A stretch of DNA of 64,000 bases from Hymenobacter sp. HSC-4F20. Its GTDB lineage: Bacteria > Bacteroidota > Bacteroidia > Cytophagales > Hymenobacteraceae. The DNA lies in NCBI RefSeq assembly GCF_019599275.1, contig NZ_JAHZTD010000001.1, positions 2,214,207 through 2,278,206 on the forward strand, read 5' to 3'. Every line of letters starts with the position of its first letter. The stretch's first letter is position 1. Below the pieces are notes generated by a model that saw only the letters and a program-made list of their open reading frames with translations, made no database searches and had not been told where the DNA came from. A program made the translations under genes and the position numbers. Of the stretch, positions 53,379 to 62,855 are shown in pieces.

Positions 53379-55817
53379 CTAGGCGATAATGCGGTCAATG
53401 AAGCGCTGAAGATAATGCGTATAAAAGTCCGGTACCCGCATAGCCCGGCTCTGCTCCAGGCCGTTGCCGGCCGGCTGGTCTACCCCCGTAAAGTACGAAG
53501 AACCGCACACGGCCTCATCAGCAGCCCAGGCCGCCGACGACTTGTTTAGCACCAGAACCAGGGTTATTTCCGGGATGGATGCGTCGGAGCTGCGCAGGTG
53601 CAGCAGGCCACGTGGGTCAACAATGGCTGCACTGCCATCGGGCCAGGCCAGCCGCCGAAACAGCAGGCGCGGGTTACCGGTAAGCTGTAGGGTATCCAAC
53701 TCCAAGGTGGCCAGGTGGAGGTTAGGAAGCTGCTGTTGATGAGCGTGCAGCTTCAGGTGCACGTTCTCTACCACCTGCACCACATAGCCTTCTATCAGCA
53801 GTTGCCCATTGCTTATTCCGAGCCGATTTACCCGCCGCAACACGTTGTAGCCGTTGTTGATATGGCGCTTCACGACGCCACTACTCAGCTGCCAAGCAGC
53901 TAGGGCAGGGCTGGTAGGAAGAGGCGCCGGAGTCCGCTCTACAATAGTGCCCGCCAAGTAGTCAAAGACTACCGATTCTCCGTTGATCCACAGGGCAAGA
54001 CTGGTGTCGCGCCAGGTGATGGGGGGCATCTTTGTCAGCGTACCGAATTCCGGGGAGAGGTCAACGGTCGTTGCGGCTTCGTTAGGTCCGCCCAGGGGCA
54101 GGCGGTAAAACACTAAGCGCTTCTGTTTGGGGTTGCTCACCACAATAAACACCCACGACTTTTCATCTGAGCCGAAGCGGTATTCCCCTTCCTCAATGAG
54201 GGGGAGCAGTTCCCGCGCCCCACATTCCTTTTTGGGCCAGAACAGCACCCTTCGTTTTTCGGTAATTCCGACTACTCCCAGATGGGCGTGTTGGAAGGTG
54301 TAGCCTGTAACGTTGTACATGCCCACCGTAGGAAAGTACAGCGGGCTGGGGTGGCGCAGCAGAAAAGCGGGGGTACCAGCGGGGTGCGCCGCGGGCCGCA
54401 CCGGGGTAGTAGCAGACCGGAATAGCAGTTCATCCAGCTCCAAGCAACTGGTGCTGACAGGCACCCGGTGACTATTTACGTACTCGTAGAGGTGTACTTG
54501 TCCGCCGCGGTCTACGGTGAGCAGGAACCGTAAACTGGGGCGCGCTGCGGCCAAGTAAGGCGCAAAGGCAGGCTGATGCAGCTGCCCCGCATCGGTAATC
54601 AGCAGGGTATCGGTTTCCGCCGCCGCTGGCACTTCGCTCATCAGCCGCTCTAGCGCCAGCCCACAGTGCAGGGCAGGGTCAAGCAGGGTCAGGGCTTGTA
54701 TAACGCCAGCTTTGGTTTCCAGAGTAAGTACCTCGGCAGCCTGGCCTCCCAAGGCATAAGCCGCCACGGTAGCCGGTGGCCGGCTGAGAGCAGACTGACG
54801 AGCCCAGGCCAACGCTGCCGCCAGCGCAACTAGCCGAGGTAGTCCCCACATGGGCAGGCTGGTATCGAGCAGAATAGTGCGCGGGCGCGGCTGGTTGTGC
54901 GGGGGCTCCTCGCGGCGCAGGTACAGCGCCTCATTGTTTACTAAGCGGGCCGTAAAAGTCAGGTCGTCGTAAGCTAGCTCGCTGAGCAGCAGCCGGTCGA
55001 AGCTGCCGCGGTTGGTTACGTCGGACACGCCGCCGAAGGGTTGGTTGCTGGCTCCGTGGGCGTGCAGCGGAATGCGCAGGGCGGCCCCTAACCGTTGCGC
55101 CAGGCGGGCTAGCCCGGCCGTGCGTTCATCCAGAGCCAGCTCTTCGAACAGCTCTGTGGGCCGATTGGGCACGATTAAGGCCAGGGGCTCGGGTAGCTGA
55201 TTGAGGCCGGTACGCACGCGCAGCTCCAAGCTGGCTACCGTTGGGAACCGGCGCGCGGCGCGGGCCAGCAGCCCAATATCGACCAGAAACCGTTGGCGCG
55301 TGGGGGGTGGTCCCGGCGTAAGCAGTCCGGCATCAAGGCGGCCGCTGGTCCACTCGTCTACGACACTGCCGGCCCAGTCGGCCGTTATCTGCCGGTACTC
55401 GCCCCGCAGAACTTCGTGCAGCAGATGCGGCTTGCGTGGGCCGGAGCGCAGCTCCTGGGGTAGGCCCCCTACTGTGTGGAGAAACTCAAGAGCCTCTTCC
55501 AGCATCTGGGCTACCTCAATGGTGTCGGTGTCATCGGGGGGCAGCCCCTGGAGCAGCCCGTGCAGAAGGCCTACTCCACCGCTGGCTTCGGGCCAACCGC
55601 CTTGGCAGGCCGCAAGCAGGAGCAGCAGCGTCCCGAGGGAAGGTAGGCCGGAAGGAGCTAGTGCCTGTAGCACTTGCACCAGCTCGGCGCGGTAGCAGAT
55701 GGTAGCGCCGCTACGCCACTCCAGTATTTCCCCTTGTTCTACCCAGTGCCAGAAATACTCCTGCGGTGCCCGGAAGTACGTGAGGGCCAGCGGGACCGGA
55801 TTAAACGTGCTTGTCAT
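53379..55817 (-). CDS. bpX-system vWA-domain protein with beta-propeller-like C-terminus
   Basis: In the 812 residues, a helical N-terminus (about 1-200) leads to GGVSDVTNRGSFDRLLLSEL and a vWA fold around 310-470. Its MIDAS-equivalent is DTSLPMWG (318-325), and LLITDAGQL supplies the other acidic site. In typical vWA domains the motif is DxSxS, so metal binding is probably altered here. The last 300 residues are beta-rich. The start overlaps the previous gene by 17 nt, showing tight coupling. I infer that it is the vWA partner of the MoxR ATPase. Confidence 0.8.
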   Translation of the reverse strand: MTSTFNPVPLALTYFRAPQEYFWHWVEQGEILEWRSGATICYRAELVQVLQALAPSGLPSLGTLLLLLAACQGGWPEASGGVGLLHGLLQGLPPDDTDTIEVAQMLEEALEFLHTVGGLPQELRSGPRKPHLLHEVLRGEYRQITADWAGSVVDEWTSGRLDAGLLTPGPPPTRQRFLVDIGLLARAARRFPTVASLELRVRTGLNQLPEPLALIVPNRPTELFEELALDERTAGLARLAQRLGAALRIPLHAHGASNQPFGGVSDVTNRGSFDRLLLSELAYDDLTFTARLVNNEALYLRREEPPHNQPRPRTILLDTSLPMWGLPRLVALAAALAWARQSALSRPPATVAAYALGGQAAEVLTLETKAGVIQALTLLDPALHCGLALERLMSEVPAAAETDTLLITDAGQLHQPAFAPYLAAARPSLRFLLTVDRGGQVHLYEYVNSHRVPVSTSCLELDELLFRSATTPVRPAAHPAGTPAFLLRHPSPLYFPTVGMYNVTGYTFQHAHLGVVGITEKRRVLFWPKKECGARELLPLIEEGEYRFGSDEKSWVFIVVSNPKQKRLVFYRLPLGGPNEAATTVDLSPEFGTLTKMPPITWRDTSLALWINGESVVFDYLAGTIVERTPAPLPTSPALAAWQLSSGVVKRHINNGYNVLRRVNRLGISNGQLLIEGYVVQVVENVHLKLHAHQQQLPNLHLATLELDTLQLTGNPRLLFRRLAWPDGSAAIVDPRGLLHLRSSDASIPEITLVLVLNKSSAAWAADEAVCGSSYFTGVDQPAGNGLEQSRAMRVPDFYTHYLQRFIDRIIA

Positions 55818-56550
55818 GTTCTGAGCTTCCAGTAGTCAGGCGCGCGGCGCTACGGGTAGCAGGCACCAGGTAAGCATGCGGGATTCGCTCCAGGCTGCCA
55901 TCAGCGGCAAACAACAGCAGCGCGTTGCCGTGCGGGTTATACTTTTGCGCTACTAACAAAGCCAGCAGCGGACTTTCGAACTCAAGCCCGGCGGGCAGCA
56001 GCACGTTGTGATGCAGCCAGTGCTCCTGGCCGGGCACGGAGGGCAGCGGCGTACCCAGCACCAGGACCCGCTCAGGCCCAGCCACGGCAAAGCGTAGGCG
56101 CTGCAGGCGTATTTCCGGGGCCGAGCTGGCGTAGGTCTGCCAGGCAGCCAGGGTGGTGAGCAACGCGGCTCCTTCCATTGCGCGGCTGGCCGGTACCAGC
56201 CGAAGCGGGTGCGGAGCGGGCAGTTGACCGGGCAGGGCTGCGGTGGGTAGCTCCAGGCGTAGAAACTCCTGGATAGGCTGCCACTCAAGTTCGCTTGGCA
56301 ACTGGGTGGTGGGCGTCAGGCTGGCCACCGGAAACAAGCGTCCTTCCGCATCCAGGCCAAACGTGCTGATGGTGGGCAGCTGCCGAACGGCCAGGGCCAA
56401 CTGCCCGGTAGGCGGCAGGCCCCGCACCCACAGGCGGCTTTCGGCCCCGGCGGCCTCCCGGGCTACGCGCAACCCGGGCTGGCTGCGCACGGCGGCCAAA
56501 GCCAGGCCGCCGGTTTCACTCAGCAGAAGAACCCGCTCGGTAGTACTCAT
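55801..56550 (-). CDS. bpX-system small accessory protein
   Basis: The 249 residues start MSTTERVLLLSETGG. The ATG at 56550 overlaps the MoxR stop in a classic ATGA, so I prefer it to the upstream in-frame ATG at 56571. It is beta-rich with a Leu/Pro-rich character (EFLRLELPTAALPGQLPA) and no catalytic motif. By position and length it corresponds to one of the bpX-named partner domains of the ternary system; which one I cannot say. Confidence 0.72.
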   Translation of the reverse strand: MSTTERVLLLSETGGLALAAVRSQPGLRVAREAAGAESRLWVRGLPPTGQLALAVRQLPTISTFGLDAEGRLFPVASLTPTTQLPSELEWQPIQEFLRLELPTAALPGQLPAPHPLRLVPASRAMEGAALLTTLAAWQTYASSAPEIRLQRLRFAVAGPERVLVLGTPLPSVPGQEHWLHHNVLLPAGLEFESPLLALLVAQKYNPHGNALLLFAADGSLERIPHAYLVPATRSAARLTTGSSEHDKHV

Positions 56551-57695
56551 GCCTGCAATACTTTCTGCCAAAGCGCATCCAACGGCTGCTGCACGTAAGC
56601 CCGCTGCACTTCACTACCGATCCACTGGCAGCGGCCGTTTAGGTAGCGGAGCTGGTCTTTGATGGCGGTGCGCTCGGCCAGAGAGGTTTCGGGCTGGTCC
56701 CACTGGATGCCGAGGGCGGTTACTTCCTGCAACAGGGCATCGGCATCGGGCAGGGTGCTACCGGCGGCGCGGGGGTGGCGGCCGGGCTCCTCGTCGGCGG
56801 CCACCACGGCATCTACTATGCCGGCAATAACTTCCCGCTGCTCGTCGGTATCCCAACTGTAGCGCAGCACCCACATATCGGAGGGGGTAGCCACGGTGCG
56901 CTGACACAGTAAAGCACTGGCGGCCAACAGCCTCTGCAGCTTCACGGCCCGCCGGTCGGAGACGGGCACGCCCGCATTGCGCAGCTGCCCAATCAGGGTG
57001 ACGTAGGCCGGGCGCACGGCTTGCAGATCTACGGCCGGAATGGCTTGCTGCAGCTGCAGGATTTCCTCGGCGGTAATGGTGGGCGCTTCGGCCGCTGTTT
57101 TGCGCTCCAGGGTCCAGCCGGCTTCCAGTACTTCGGCTAGTTGGTCGGGGGCCACGTAGTCGCAGTGCACCCGCACCAGAAAACGGTCGAACAGTGCCTG
57201 CAGGGCTTCCTCCTCCGGCAGATGATTACTGGCCCCCACAATCATCAGGGCGGGCAGGGCGCGCGTTTCCCGGCCGCGCCGGAACACCCGCTCGTTGAGC
57301 ACCAGCAGCAAACTGTTCAGGATGGCGCTGTTGGCGTTTAGCAGCTCATCCAAGAAAATAAGGTTAGCCTCGGGCAGCAGACCTTCCGTATTGGTCACCA
57401 GTTCGCCTTCGCGCAGCTTCCGAATATCAAAGGGGCCGAACAGCTCGTTGGGCTCCGTAAAGCGGGTCAGCAGGTACTCAAAGGTGCGGCCTTGCACCAG
57501 CCGGGCCAGCTCGCGCACCAAGGCGCTTTTGGCCGTGCCGGGCGGCCCTAGCATAAACAGGTTCTCGCGGCCTACCAGGCAAATGCTCATCAGGTCAATG
57601 ATGTCATCTTTGCCCACAAAGGTGCTTTTAAGGTGGCGGGCTACCGCATTGAGTTTATCCACCAACAGCCATTCGCTAGTCAGGTTCGGTTGCAT
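56547..57695 (-). CDS. MoxR-type AAA+ ATPase of a bpX ternary system
   Basis: The 382 residues start MQPNLTSEWLL. Walker A is LGPPGTAKSALV (about 50-61), Walker B LIFLDELLN (112-120), sensor 1 VGASNHLPEEE, and the Arg finger region LFDRFLVRV. The C-terminal helical lid ends in a Trp-rich part (LRYSWDTDEQREV). MoxR ATPases remodel or activate vWA proteins. An ATG at 57722 would add 9 residues and a longer overlap with the preceding gene; the chosen start overlaps it by 20 nt. Confidence 0.9.
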   Translation of the reverse strand: MQPNLTSEWLLVDKLNAVARHLKSTFVGKDDIIDLMSICLVGRENLFMLGPPGTAKSALVRELARLVQGRTFEYLLTRFTEPNELFGPFDIRKLREGELVTNTEGLLPEANLIFLDELLNANSAILNSLLLVLNERVFRRGRETRALPALMIVGASNHLPEEEALQALFDRFLVRVHCDYVAPDQLAEVLEAGWTLERKTAAEAPTITAEEILQLQQAIPAVDLQAVRPAYVTLIGQLRNAGVPVSDRRAVKLQRLLAASALLCQRTVATPSDMWVLRYSWDTDEQREVIAGIVDAVVAADEEPGRHPRAAGSTLPDADALLQEVTALGIQWDQPETSLAERTAIKDQLRYLNGRCQWIGSEVQRAYVQQPLDALWQKVLQA

Positions 57696-58323
57696 TCGTC
57701 GGGGTTGAGAAAAGGTCTTCAAATTCAGGCCACAGTTCGGCGGCGTAGCGGCCCAAAGCCGCCCGCACTAGCTCAGCTACCTCCGGTTGCCGGGCCCGGC
57801 GCAGGTCGCGCGCACCTATGATGCGGTCTACGTAGGCGGCGCGGAGGCTGGGGTGAGCTAGCACCGCTACGGGCACTTCCCCCACGATGTCGCCTCCCAC
57901 GAAGGAAAGGGGCCACTGCCGGGCAGTAGTTTGCAGGTGGCTTACCAGGGCGTCGCCGGGGGCCAGTCCTTTGGCCAGGTGCAGCAAGTCGGGCAGGTAG
58001 CGCAGCGTGAGGTCGGCGGAGTAAACAGCCTCGGGGGTCAGGGCCCCGGCATAGTCCTGCAGCCACACCTGCACGGCGGTTTCGTCCAGCTCCCGGACCA
58101 CGGCCAGCTGCGCGGCGCGGTAGAGGTAACGGGCGGCCCACAGCGCAGCATCAGGATCGAAGGCCGGGGCAGTATAGGGCTGCTGCTGCGCGTCCTGGGT
58201 GTGGTAGCGCTGCAGCAGGGCCAAGACCACGGGCTGCGCTTCTTCGGTTGGCGGCATGGGCTCAGAAGTCACCGTTACGTCGCCCCGCGTCAGTAGTTCT
58301 TCGATAAAATCAGCCAGCGTCAT
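57676..58323 (-). CDS. bpX-system first gene, helical accessory protein
   Basis: The 215 mostly helical residues start MTLADFIEELLTRGD. Motifs I associate with a bpX partner family are FDPDAALWAARYLYRAAQL, ALTPEAVYSADLTLRYLPDL and RQWPLSFVGGD. It has no enzymatic signature. It is the promoter-proximal gene of the operon. A weak TAATAGTTTG-like element lies about 30 nt upstream, and the product of the next gene (MoxR) overlaps its 3' end. Confidence 0.75.
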   Translation of the reverse strand: MTLADFIEELLTRGDVTVTSEPMPPTEEAQPVVLALLQRYHTQDAQQQPYTAPAFDPDAALWAARYLYRAAQLAVVRELDETAVQVWLQDYAGALTPEAVYSADLTLRYLPDLLHLAKGLAPGDALVSHLQTTARQWPLSFVGGDIVGEVPVAVLAHPSLRAAYVDRIIGARDLRRARQPEVAELVRAALGRYAAELWPEFEDLFSTPTNATEPD

Positions 58324-58492
58324 GCCTTCTTATACCGTACAGGATATGCTCGCAAACTATTATACACCGTTAAATCGGAGTAGGCGCAAACAGCCCCGGC
58401 AGGCCTTTTTTGGTCCTCATTCCATACCGCTCACCTCTGTCGGAGCTGCTGAAAATGGCCCTGCCATGTTGCCCGGAGCCTTGAGTTAGGGG

Positions 58493-59653
58493 TTAATTTC
58501 CGGTACGTTGCCGGCTGGTTTCCTCCTGTTCTTCTTCGTCTTCCTCCTCAAAGCCTTCCCGAATTTTCTCAATGGCTTCCTGATGGTCTTCTACATCCGC
58601 TTGCTCGGCGTTTTCTTCCTGCTCCTCCTTGTCGTGGGGCTCGTAACTGAGCCTGATATAGATGGGAAAGTGGTCGGAGCCCACGTAGGGTAGGCGCTCC
58701 ATGTCATCAACCTTGAAGTGGGGCGAGACGAATACGTGGTCGAGGGGCCAACGCATCAGGGCATATTCGGCGTGAAATGTGGGGAGCAGACCGCGCCCCA
58801 CCCGTGGGTCGAGCAGGCCACTGATGCGGCGAAACAGCTCGGAAGTATGTGACCAAGCTACGTCGTTCATATCGCCAAATACAATCGTGGGCTCATCTTT
58901 CTGGTCGATGGCTTTGCCTACCAGCAGCAGCTCGGCGTCGCGCTTGGTGCTGGTTTTAGCCTCAGCCGGAGCCGGTGGCTTGGGGTGCAAGCCGTACACG
59001 CGCACGTAGGTTTTGCCGTCGGGCAGCTCCACCAAGGTATGGATGGAAGGCACATCATCGTCCAGTAGATACTTTACTTCGCAGCCGTGCAGGGGTAGGC
59101 GCGAGAAGAACAGCAGCCCGTAGGTGTTGTCCAGCGGCTCGTGGCAGGTGTAGGGGTGGGTTTGCTCCAGGGGTTTGAGTTGCTCCAGCCACCAGAGGTC
59201 AGTTTCTACCGCCATTATCAAATCGGAATCTGCCTGCTGCAACACCTGTAAGGCTTTCTGCCCTTGCTTGTTGTATTGTAGCACATTCATCATGGTCAGG
59301 CTCAGACGGCGCCGTTCGTCCTTGAGGGTGCTGTCGCCCACCTGTTTGCGTACCAGGCGGGTATAGGGCATAATGCGCAGCGTCTGGTACACGATTGCCG
59401 CCGCCAGGGCCAGCAAGACCACCGGCCCCCAGTACGTGTTATCGGCGGGGCGGTGCCATTGCAGCAGTATGCCGGTGGCTAAGACAACCACCAGTACGCC
59501 CACAATCTGCAAGCGGGGAAAATCAAAAATGCGAATCCACCAAGCCGTTTGGCGAAGCAGAGGAAGCCAGGTGGCAACCAGCGCGGCTACTGCCAACAGC
59601 AGCGTCAGGCCGTGGGCAATTTGCAGCCAGAGCGGAACATCAAGGTCAGGCAC
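58493..59653 (-). CDS. Membrane-bound endonuclease/exonuclease/phosphatase-family protein
   Basis: The 386 residues carry about three N-terminal helices (8-30, 45-63, 75-92), then an EEP domain with LTMMNVLQYNKQG, the catalytic Glu in IMAVETDLWW, FGDMNDVAWS and the final SDHFPIYIRL. The last 60 residues are very acidic (EEQEENAEQADVED). Members cleave phosphodiesters of DNA, lipids or others, and the active site should face the periplasm. The substrate is unknown. It lies just upstream of the bpX operon but is not overlapping with it. Confidence 0.88.
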   Translation of the reverse strand: MPDLDVPLWLQIAHGLTLLLAVAALVATWLPLLRQTAWWIRIFDFPRLQIVGVLVVVLATGILLQWHRPADNTYWGPVVLLALAAAIVYQTLRIMPYTRLVRKQVGDSTLKDERRRLSLTMMNVLQYNKQGQKALQVLQQADSDLIMAVETDLWWLEQLKPLEQTHPYTCHEPLDNTYGLLFFSRLPLHGCEVKYLLDDDVPSIHTLVELPDGKTYVRVYGLHPKPPAPAEAKTSTKRDAELLLVGKAIDQKDEPTIVFGDMNDVAWSHTSELFRRISGLLDPRVGRGLLPTFHAEYALMRWPLDHVFVSPHFKVDDMERLPYVGSDHFPIYIRLSYEPHDKEEQEENAEQADVEDHQEAIEKIREGFEEEDEEEQEETSRQRTGN

Positions 59654-59719
59654 AGAAGGGAGAGAGTAGGCGTGGGGAATCAGGCGGGAGCAGAAGGGGT
59701 GGAACAGGGACAGGCAGGC

Positions 59720-60277
59720 TCAATCATCATTGAAGCCGCCTTTGCGCAACTCTTCAATGGTACGCATCACCTTGTCTTTAAGGGAGGTACGGTACTTTTC
59801 CAATACATCCGCCAGGCGGGCATTATGCAGGGCCAGGATTTGAGTAGCCAGCACAGCGGCGTTGGCGGCTCCGTCCAGGGCTACCGTGGCTACGGGCACC
59901 CCCGCCGGCATCTGGAGCATAGACAGGATGGAGTCGAGGCCGTGGAAGGAGGTAGTGGAGTTGATGGGTACCCCAATAACGGGTAGGGTAGTAAAGGAAG
60001 CTAGCATACCCGGTAAATGGGCAGCTCCCCCACCCCCGGCAATTATAACGCGCAGGCCCCGCTTGCGGGCAGATTCGGCATACTCCACTAGGCGGTGCGG
60101 GGTGCGGTGCGCCGAAACCAGGGTGATTTCATAGGTGATGCCGAACTGCTGCAGCAGCTCGGCCGCCGTCGACATAATTTTCAGATCCGACTGGGAGCCC
60201 ATGATAATCCCCACCAGCGGAGTATCGTGGGGAGCAGGAACATCGGCCGCCGCAGCGGCGGGAAGAGTGGTAGGCAT
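59720..60277 (-). CDS. purE: N5-carboxyaminoimidazole ribonucleotide mutase (PurE class I)
   Basis: The catalytic core shows VGIIMGSQSDLKIM, LVSAHRTPHRLVEYA with the catalytic His, and IAGGGGAAHLPGMLAS. The length of about 185 residues includes an Ala/Pro-rich N-terminal extension (MPTTLPAAAAADVPAPHD). It interconverts N5-CAIR and CAIR in purine synthesis. purK is not in the window. An alternative ATG at 60289 adds four residues. Confidence 0.95.
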   Translation of the reverse strand: MPTTLPAAAAADVPAPHDTPLVGIIMGSQSDLKIMSTAAELLQQFGITYEITLVSAHRTPHRLVEYAESARKRGLRVIIAGGGGAAHLPGMLASFTTLPVIGVPINSTTSFHGLDSILSMLQMPAGVPVATVALDGAANAAVLATQILALHNARLADVLEKYRTSLKDKVMRTIEELRKGGFNDD

Positions 60278-60427
60278 AGGAGAAAACAAAGAAACAGGAT
60301 CAACCTAACTAGGATTGGCTTTTACGGTCCCTCAGAACGGCGGTTGAGCCTATAAACATAGCATTTTCCCTGCTTGCTGATTCTTAAAGGCTCGTACCTT
60401 TACCCGTCGCCGGTGTGCTTATTGCCT

Positions 60428-61054
60428 ATGGAAATCCTGCTTGCTACGTTCACTACCCTCTTCTCCGTGGTGAACCCCTTCAGTGCCATGCCCGTGTTCC
60501 TGACCCTGACGGAGGAAGACACGCCGGCTCACCGGGCCAGCATTGCCCTGCGGGCGTGCATGTATATGGTGGGGGTACTGGCCGTTTCCTTTTTCGCGGG
60601 CCAGTACGTGCTCAACTTTTTCGGCATCAATATCCACCACCTGCGCATTGCGGGCGGCATTCTGCTCATGCGCTCGGCCTTCGATTTGCTCACGCCTGGC
60701 GGCAACCGCAGCAAAGTATCCGACGCGACCCTCGACGAAAGCCGCCACAAGGACGATATCAGCTTCACGCCCCTGGCTATGCCCATGCTCTCGGGGCCCG
60801 GCTCTATGGCCGTGTGCATTGGCCTGTTCACGGAGCGCCTGACGTATGTAGATATGGCCCTGATTTTCCTGGGCTTCGTACTGGTGGCCCTGGCCGCCTA
60901 CCTCATCCTGATGTCGTCCCTCCGGCTCACGCGCTTTCTGGGCCGCCCCGGCATGGCCGCCCTGGCGCGCATTATGGGCTTTATCACGCTGGCCATTGGG
61001 GTGAATTTTCTGGCTACGGCTATCGGAGCCCTGTTTCCGGGATTAAGCCGGTAG
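60428..61054 (+). CDS. MarC/UPF0056-family membrane protein
   Basis: The 208 residues have six helices: LLATFTTLFSVVNPFSAMPVF opens the family pattern, then FFGINIHHLRIAGGILLM, MPMLSGPGSMAVCIGLF and a C-terminal LARIMGFITLAIGVNFLATA. I chose the ATG at 60428 because the family starts at this helix; the frame continues upstream to 60374. A TACCTTTA promoter-like box lies near 60394. The family is a membrane protein of unknown transport role. Confidence 0.9.
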   Translation: MEILLATFTTLFSVVNPFSAMPVFLTLTEEDTPAHRASIALRACMYMVGVLAVSFFAGQYVLNFFGINIHHLRIAGGILLMRSAFDLLTPGGNRSKVSDATLDESRHKDDISFTPLAMPMLSGPGSMAVCIGLFTERLTYVDMALIFLGFVLVALAAYLILMSSLRLTRFLGRPGMAALARIMGFITLAIGVNFLATAIGALFPGLSR

Positions 61055-61081
61055 GTAGTCCGGTAGGTAGGTAGTAGTTGA

Positions 61082-61630
61082 ATGGCTTGGACACTTGCAC
61101 CTATTGCACCTCTGCTGCTTATCCTGACACTACTCGGCATGTGCTGGGCAGTATATAGGTGGCTTCAGCGGCGTATTGGGCAGCACGCAAGTATCCTGTT
61201 CCTAGTTGGGGTAGGTCTGTTGGTCTCTTATACGTTCTACACAGCACTATATCCTGCCGATGAATTCTATCAGGAAAAATATGAGCAAATAACGCTGCTT
61301 CCCTTCCCGGCGTCAGGCCGCCTCATTAAGAAAGATGCTTCTTATCCCGATGTTCCTCAAGGCCATTACCGAGCCTGTGCCTTGGTAGAAGTGGCACCGC
61401 AGGATTATCAGCGGCTGCAGCAGTACCTGGCTAATAACCCGCGGTTTTCGCCCCGTTCGTGCATTTTGGGTGACGAGTACTACGATGATTTGCCGTTTGA
61501 AAAGGTGGCGGGCACTATTTCTTGTACCCGCTACGCACACGGTTATGCCCAGAGAGGCCCATTTGAGTTGTTATATGTCGGTTTACTGAATGACGGGAAG
61601 TCACTTGTTATCTATCGATTCAGTATTTGA
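61082..61630 (+). CDS. Hypothetical membrane protein
   Basis: The 182 residues have two N-terminal helices (about 7-26, [19 protein letters not shown], and 38-60, [20 protein letters not shown]), followed by a roughly 120-residue exported domain with three Cys ([23 protein letters not shown]). It is unrecognised. Its composition is less GC-rich than its neighbours. The spacing of 27 nt after the MarC-type gene permits co-transcription. Confidence 0.65.
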   Translation: MAWTLAPIAPLLLILTLLGMCWAVYRWLQRRIGQHASILFLVGVGLLVSYTFYTALYPADEFYQEKYEQITLLPFPASGRLIKKDASYPDVPQGHYRACALVEVAPQDYQRLQQYLANNPRFSPRSCILGDEYYDDLPFEKVAGTISCTRYAHGYAQRGPFELLYVGLLNDGKSLVIYRFSI

Positions 61631-61664
61631 ATACCGGAGCGGCTGACAACATAGTGGGGAGACG

Positions 61665-61672
61665 TATCTTTG
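61665..61672 (+). promoter_or_regulatory. Candidate hemE promoter core
   Basis: TATCTTTG, a perfect -7 element, ends 8 nt before the ATG at 61681; CTG at 61643-61645 sits 19 nt upstream. The leader would be only 1-2 nt. Confidence 0.5.
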
Positions 61673-61680
61673 CGCCTCCT

Positions 61681-62706
61681 ATGCTGAAGAACGACCTCCT
61701 CCTCCGCGCCGCCCGTGGCGAAGAAACCGAGCGCACCCCCGTGTGGCTGATGCGCCAGGCCGGGCGCATCCTGCCCGAGTACCGCGCCCTGCGCGCCCGC
61801 CTCAGTGGCTTTAAAGAATTGGTAGAAACTCCCGAGCTGGCCGCCGAAGTCACTATTCAGCCCGTTGATGCCCTGGACGTGGACGCGGCCATTATCTTCT
61901 CCGATATTCTGGTGGTACCCGAGGCTATGGGCCTGACCTACGAGATGGTGGAAGCCCGTGGCCCCTTGTTTCCGGAAACGGTGAAGTCGGCCCACGATGT
62001 AGCCCGCTTGCGCGTGGCCGACCCCGAGGAGCACCTGGGCTACGTGCTCGAAGCCATTCGGGTAACCAAGCGTGCCCTCAACGGGCGGGTGCCGCTCATC
62101 GGGTTTGCCGGCGCGCCCTGGACGATTCTGGCCTACATGGTAGAGGGCCACGGCTCGAAAACCTTTAGCAAAGCCCGCCGCATGCTCTACGCCGAGCCGG
62201 AACTGGCCCACGAGTTGCTGCGCAAAATCACCGCCACAACCATTGCCTACCTCCAGGCTCAGGTGCAAGCCGGTGCCAATATCATTCAGGTATTCGATTC
62301 CTGGGCTGGCATTCTGCCCCCTACTCACTACAAGGAGTTTAGCACCCGCTACATTGCCGAAATCTGCGCGGCCATTCCTGAGGTGCCGGTAACGGTATTT
62401 GCCAAAGGTGCCTTCTGGGCCGTGGAGGACTTTGCCCAGCTGCCCTGCCGCACCATTGGCCTTGACTGGAACCAGGATGCCCGCGCCGTGCGTCCCCTCG
62501 TGGGCGACAAAACCTTGCAGGGTAACCTTGACCCCTGCGCCCTTTACGGCACCCCGGAGCAGGTACGCACGGCTACCCGCCAGATGCTGGACCAGTTTGG
62601 CAAACACCGCCACATTGCCAACCTCGGCCACGGCGTCTATCCCGACACGAACCCCGACAATGTGAAGGTGTTCATCGAAACAGTAAAGGAGTACAGCCGC
62701 CGGTAG
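61681..62706 (+). CDS. hemE: Uroporphyrinogen decarboxylase
   Basis: The 341-residue protein shows the Arg-rich substrate site [18 protein letters not shown], the catalytic Asp in [27 protein letters not shown] and the terminal [18 protein letters not shown]. It converts uroporphyrinogen III to coproporphyrinogen III, a step of haem synthesis. The frame is open 54 nt further upstream, but the promoter element there argues for the ATG at 61681. Confidence 0.95.
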   Translation: MLKNDLLLRAARGEETERTPVWLMRQAGRILPEYRALRARLSGFKELVETPELAAEVTIQPVDALDVDAAIIFSDILVVPEAMGLTYEMVEARGPLFPETVKSAHDVARLRVADPEEHLGYVLEAIRVTKRALNGRVPLIGFAGAPWTILAYMVEGHGSKTFSKARRMLYAEPELAHELLRKITATTIAYLQAQVQAGANIIQVFDSWAGILPPTHYKEFSTRYIAEICAAIPEVPVTVFAKGAFWAVEDFAQLPCRTIGLDWNQDARAVRPLVGDKTLQGNLDPCALYGTPEQVRTATRQMLDQFGKHRHIANLGHGVYPDTNPDNVKVFIETVKEYSRR

Positions 62707-62744
62707 GTAGCGTATCCCGCAGCAGAGCCGTCCTTTTAAGCAGC

Positions 62745-62805
62745 AAGCAGAGACGAGGAATCGGGAGGCCCGGCATAGGCTCGCCCAGGTTCCTCGTCTC
62801 TGCTT
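62745..62805. terminator. 16-bp perfect inverted repeat after hemE
   Basis: AAGCAGAGACGAGGAA (62745-62760) pairs perfectly with 62790-62805 around a 29-nt loop. There is no T run, so it may be a repeat element or a Rho-independent-like end for the convergent genes. Confidence 0.55.
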
Positions 62806-62855
62806 GTGCTGTACAGAATGCTCGGCATTTGGAATGAGTTGTTTTAGCAGGCTGC

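Noticed and set aside
61612..62631. Minus-strand open frame of 339 codons opposite hemE
   Set aside because: Shadow frame; hemE has all family motifs.
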